Part shown: one piece after another, positions 61,849-64,000 of the stretch
Layout of the letters: each line of letters starts with the position of its first letter
Numbering within the stretch: the first letter of the stretch is position 1
Origin: SZUA-442 sp963759175
GTDB taxonomy: Bacteria; Actinomycetota; Acidimicrobiia; Spongiisociales; UBA5794
Assembly: GCA_963759175.1 (NCBI GenBank)
Contig: CAVWXP010000015.1
Coordinates: 434,001-498,000, forward strand
Length of the DNA: 64,000 bases
Direction of reading: 5' to 3'
Position numbers and translations under genes: made by a program
Notes under the pieces: generated by a model
What the model was told of the DNA's origin: nothing
Seen by the model: the letters and a program-made list of their open reading frames with translations, nothing else
Databases searched by the model: none

Positions 61849-63324
61849 TCAGGAACGCACTCGGCTGCGATGGCGTGGCGCATCCGAGATGCCATCACGG
61901 CGGTCGCGGCGCCACGCCAGCACCGCCGCCACGAGACCCACGACGCTGATGAGCGTTACGACGACCAGGGTGTCGCGTAGACCGAGGGCCTGTGCGGAAG
62001 CGTCGGCCGATTCGGCGGTTCCGCCACCGGCGTAGGCGGTCGTGCGCGTCGCCCATACGGTTCCGAGCACGGCGATGCCGACGATCTGTCCGGTGATCCT
62101 GTTGATCGTCAGCATGCCACTCGTGATCCCGAGACGATCCTGGGGGACGGAACCGAGGATCGCGCTGTTGTTCGGCGACTGGAAGAGGCCGAAGCCCGCA
62201 CCGATCACCAGACCCGCGGCGACGAACTGCAGCACGGTCGTGTCCGTCGTGTAGAGGAACGCTGCAAGCCCGAACCCCAGCGCCGTCACGATCAGGCCGG
62301 TCACGGTGACGAGCCGCGTTCCGAGGCGGTCCGAGAGCGTCCCCGAGACCGGTGCCAGCACACCGAGCGTGATGGGGATCGAGGCAAGGAGCAGACCCAC
62401 CTCGCGTGTCGAGAAGCCGAGCGCGTCGGACAGGTAGAACGGGAGGATCAGGATCACGCCGGCGATCGAGACGAACTGGAGGAAGCCGATGAAGAGGTTG
62501 ACCGACAGGTTCCTGTTCCGGAAGAGGGTGAGATCGACCATGGGATGCGCCGCCGCCTGTTCGATGCGGATGAATGCCACGAGGGCGACCACGGCGACGA
62601 GGACGGCGCCGACGACGACCGGGTCGGAGAACCCGGCCTCCTGGCCGTATGTGAGGCCTGCAAGCAACGAAAGCAGTGCTACGAAGAAGACCGCAGCGCC
62701 GGGCCAGTCGAACCGCTGGGTGGTACGCGGCTTTGTGTTGGGGACGAACCGGATGGCGGTCATGGTCCCGATGATGCCGATGGGGAGGTTGACCAGGAAG
62801 ATCCACCGCCATGACGCAGCGTCGATCAGGAGGCCGCCGACCACGGGACCGACGATGATGCCGAGCGACACCATCGCGCCATTGATGCCGAGGGCCTTGC
62901 CTCGCTCTGTGGGGGGGAACGCCTCGGTCGTGATCGCAAACCCAAGAGCGAAGATCATCGCTGCGCCGACGGCTTGGAGGATGCGGGCACCGATGAGGAG
63001 CTCGATCGACGGCGCGAGGCCAGCGAGTACCGAGAAGATGGTGAACACCGCGAACCCCGCCGTGAAGATGGGCTTCTTTCCGACCATGTCACCGAGGCGA
63101 CCGAAGCCGAGGGTCAGGGTCGCCTGGGTCAGGAGGTAGCCGAGCGAGACCCACTGCACGACTCCGAACGAGGTGTCGAATTCGTCGGCGAGGGTCGGCA
63201 GCGCGACGTTGACGATCGACCCGTCGATCGTTCCGAGAAATATGCCCATTGCCACCGCCACGAGGACGAACCACTTGCGGCTGTAGTCGACGCCGTCCGG
63301 CGGTAAGGGTCGGGGTTGGTTCAC
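61849..63324 (-). CDS. MFS transporter, DHA2 (14-TM) family
   Basis: 491-residue permease with about 14 hydrophobic segments. The entry motif GTIDGSIVNVALPTLADEF is typical of DHA2 drug:proton antiporters. Motif A is GRLGDMVGKKP and motif C region is SLGIIVGPVVGGLL. The C-terminus is short and basic. DHA2 proteins export drugs, dyes or cell-envelope precursors; the substrate is unknown. TAACCT six bases before the GTG indicates a leaderless start. Confidence 0.92.
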   Translation of the reverse strand: MNQPRPLPPDGVDYSRKWFVLVAVAMGIFLGTIDGSIVNVALPTLADEFDTSFGVVQWVSLGYLLTQATLTLGFGRLGDMVGKKPIFTAGFAVFTIFSVLAGLAPSIELLIGARILQAVGAAMIFALGFAITTEAFPPTERGKALGINGAMVSLGIIVGPVVGGLLIDAASWRWIFLVNLPIGIIGTMTAIRFVPNTKPRTTQRFDWPGAAVFFVALLSLLAGLTYGQEAGFSDPVVVGAVLVAVVALVAFIRIEQAAAHPMVDLTLFRNRNLSVNLFIGFLQFVSIAGVILILPFYLSDALGFSTREVGLLLASIPITLGVLAPVSGTLSDRLGTRLVTVTGLIVTALGFGLAAFLYTTDTTVLQFVAAGLVIGAGFGLFQSPNNSAILGSVPQDRLGITSGMLTINRITGQIVGIAVLGTVWATRTTAYAGGGTAESADASAQALGLRDTLVVVTLISVVGLVAAVLAWRRDRRDGISDAPRHRSRVRS

Positions 63325-63330
63325 GGCGAC

Positions 63331-63336
63331 AGGTTA
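63331..63336 (-). promoter_or_regulatory. Leaderless -10 element of the DHA2 transporter gene (TAACCT, N6, GTG)
   Basis: TAACCT, then GTCGCC, then GTG, with no Shine-Dalgarno. Confidence 0.45.
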
Positions 63337-63493
63337 GGAGCGGACCGCGATCCGAGATCCAGCGCCCGAGACTCCTCCGCTCGTAGCGGTGCGCACATCC
63401 GAGCGGCTATCCTGCGCTGGGCGTAGACGGGCTTCTGCGCGCGGACACAGCGTGCGATTCGTGTTGGGTGGAGACCTCGGGGATCGGAATCGC

Positions 63494-63510
63494 TGGCCAG
63501 ACATTGGCCA
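63494..63510. repeat. TGGCCA-N5-TGGCCA palindromic pair upstream of the secreted protein gene
   Basis: Two self-complementary TGGCCA hexamers spaced by five bases lie just before the AGGAAGG Shine-Dalgarno of the rightmost gene. It could be an operator, but short GC-rich palindromes also arise by chance. Confidence 0.25.
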
Positions 63511-63530
63511 CTCAGGAAGGACATCGTGTC

Positions 63531-64000
63531 ATGAAGCGCATGGCAATCATCGTGGCGGCCCTCGCCGCGCTCACCGTCATGGGGACGTCGGCGGCGCTCG
63601 GCGTCGAATTCGTCATCCCCATCGATACATTCATCCAGGCAGACGAAGGCAGTCTCATCGAGCTCGAGCGGGTCGAGACACCTGAAGAGCTCATCGGAGC
63701 GACGTGCGTCGGAATCGCCGTGGCGGCGAATGGGCCGTCGGTCCATCCGGGCAACGACCTCATCATCGCGTCCGGTGGCACCACCGTGGTCCTCGAGGAC
63801 GTCGAACGCGAGTCGGGAGCCATCACACCTGCGGCCGGCGACATCGTGCTCGGGGAGACAGTGGTCGTGACGCTGAGGATGGGCTCGAACGGCCAGTTCA
63901 GCGGCGGCCTCGTCATCGAGATCGGCGCCAACTGCACGCCACCCACGACGACGACCCTGGCCACGACGACCACCACGACGCTCGGAACCACGACGACGGT
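63531..64000 (+). CDS. Secreted protein with Thr-rich C-terminal region, cut by window edge
   Basis: The first 156 codons are in the window. MKRMAIIVAALAALTVMGTSAALG is a clear signal peptide when its two halves are read together. The mature part (about 25-138) looks like a beta-rich surface domain with Cys residues in GATCVGIA and GANCTPP. It is followed by a Thr-rich stretch (TTTTLATTTTTTLG) that runs off the window and is typical of wall-spanning linkers before a membrane anchor. An AGGAAGG lies 10 bases before the ATG. Family and function are not recognised. Confidence 0.72.
   Translation, partial: MKRMAIIVAALAALTVMGTSAALGVEFVIPIDTFIQADEGSLIELERVETPEELIGATCVGIAVAANGPSVHPGNDLIIASGGTTVVLEDVERESGAITPAAGDIVLGETVVVTLRMGSNGQFSGGLVIEIGANCTPPTTTTLATTTTTTLGTTTT

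Noticed and set aside
63890..64000. Simple-sequence repeat or CRISPR-like array in the ACG/ACC-rich right edge
   Set aside because: The repeats are in-frame Thr codons of a secreted protein linker; there are no regular spacers.

Overview
The window is GC-rich bacterial chromosome from an actinomycete, probably a deep-branching, Acidimicrobiia-like lineage. The markers are an actinobacterial-type integration host factor (mihF), a helicase-degenerate PriA, a phosphatidylinositol/PIM lipid cluster (pgsA, patA, pimA), a mycothiol synthase (mshD), a mycobacterial-type LexA box and many leaderless gene starts. queA/tgt, a type I PyrF and a class 1B-like PyrD differ from the textbook mycobacterial or streptomycete set. 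No rRNA, tRNA, CRISPR array, insertion sequence or prophage was seen, and no gene-free stretch exceeds 300 bases.

From 1 to about 43.8 kb almost everything lies on the minus strand in one long, tightly packed housekeeping array. Read in the direction of transcription (from 43.8 kb down) it holds PI/PIM lipid synthesis (pgsA-patA-pimA); PLP synthesis (pdxS-pdxT) and yebC; Holliday-junction processing (ruvC-ruvA-ruvB); queuosine (queA, tgt); Sec accessory proteins (yajC-secD-secF); the stringent-response enzyme rel; a metallo-hydrolase; hisS, aspS, rarA; alaS, ruvX, mltG; the shikimate genes aroE, aroC, aroK, aroB with a prepilin peptidase between aroE and aroC; efp, nusB; the pyrimidine operon pyrR-pyrB-pyrC-carA-carB-pyrD-pyrF; mihF, gmk, rpoZ, coaBC, priA, def, fmt and the start of rsmB. 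Most neighbours overlap by 1-20 bases (ATGA, GTGA and TGATG junctions), which points to translational coupling. The order matches the conserved actinobacterial cluster, but metK and apt are absent from their usual places.

The right third is mixed. It holds a citrate synthase; thrS with an RND/MMPL transporter and a small membrane protein; an aminoglycoside-phosphotransferase-fold kinase; a tiny membrane zinc-ribbon protein; mshD; a patatin; a three-gene module in which an MscS channel with a C-terminal cyclic-nucleotide-binding-like domain lies between two Cache-HAMP-cyclase-like receptors; class II DAHP synthase; an aldo/keto reductase; a DHA2 transporter; and the start of a secreted Thr-rich protein.

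Regulation is unusually readable. Fourteen genes have a TANNNT hexamer 6-9 bases before the start codon and no Shine-Dalgarno, which marks leaderless promoters that cut the array into transcription units. ruvC has a LexA box over its predicted transcription start and start codon. The pyr operon has a leader with a PyrR-binding-loop match, a 27-codon leader ORF whose stop overlaps the pyrR start, and two hairpins. mltG and tgt each carry an apparent one-base insertion, and thrS lacks a stop at the expected place. Sequencing error or real decay cannot be separated from the sequence alone.
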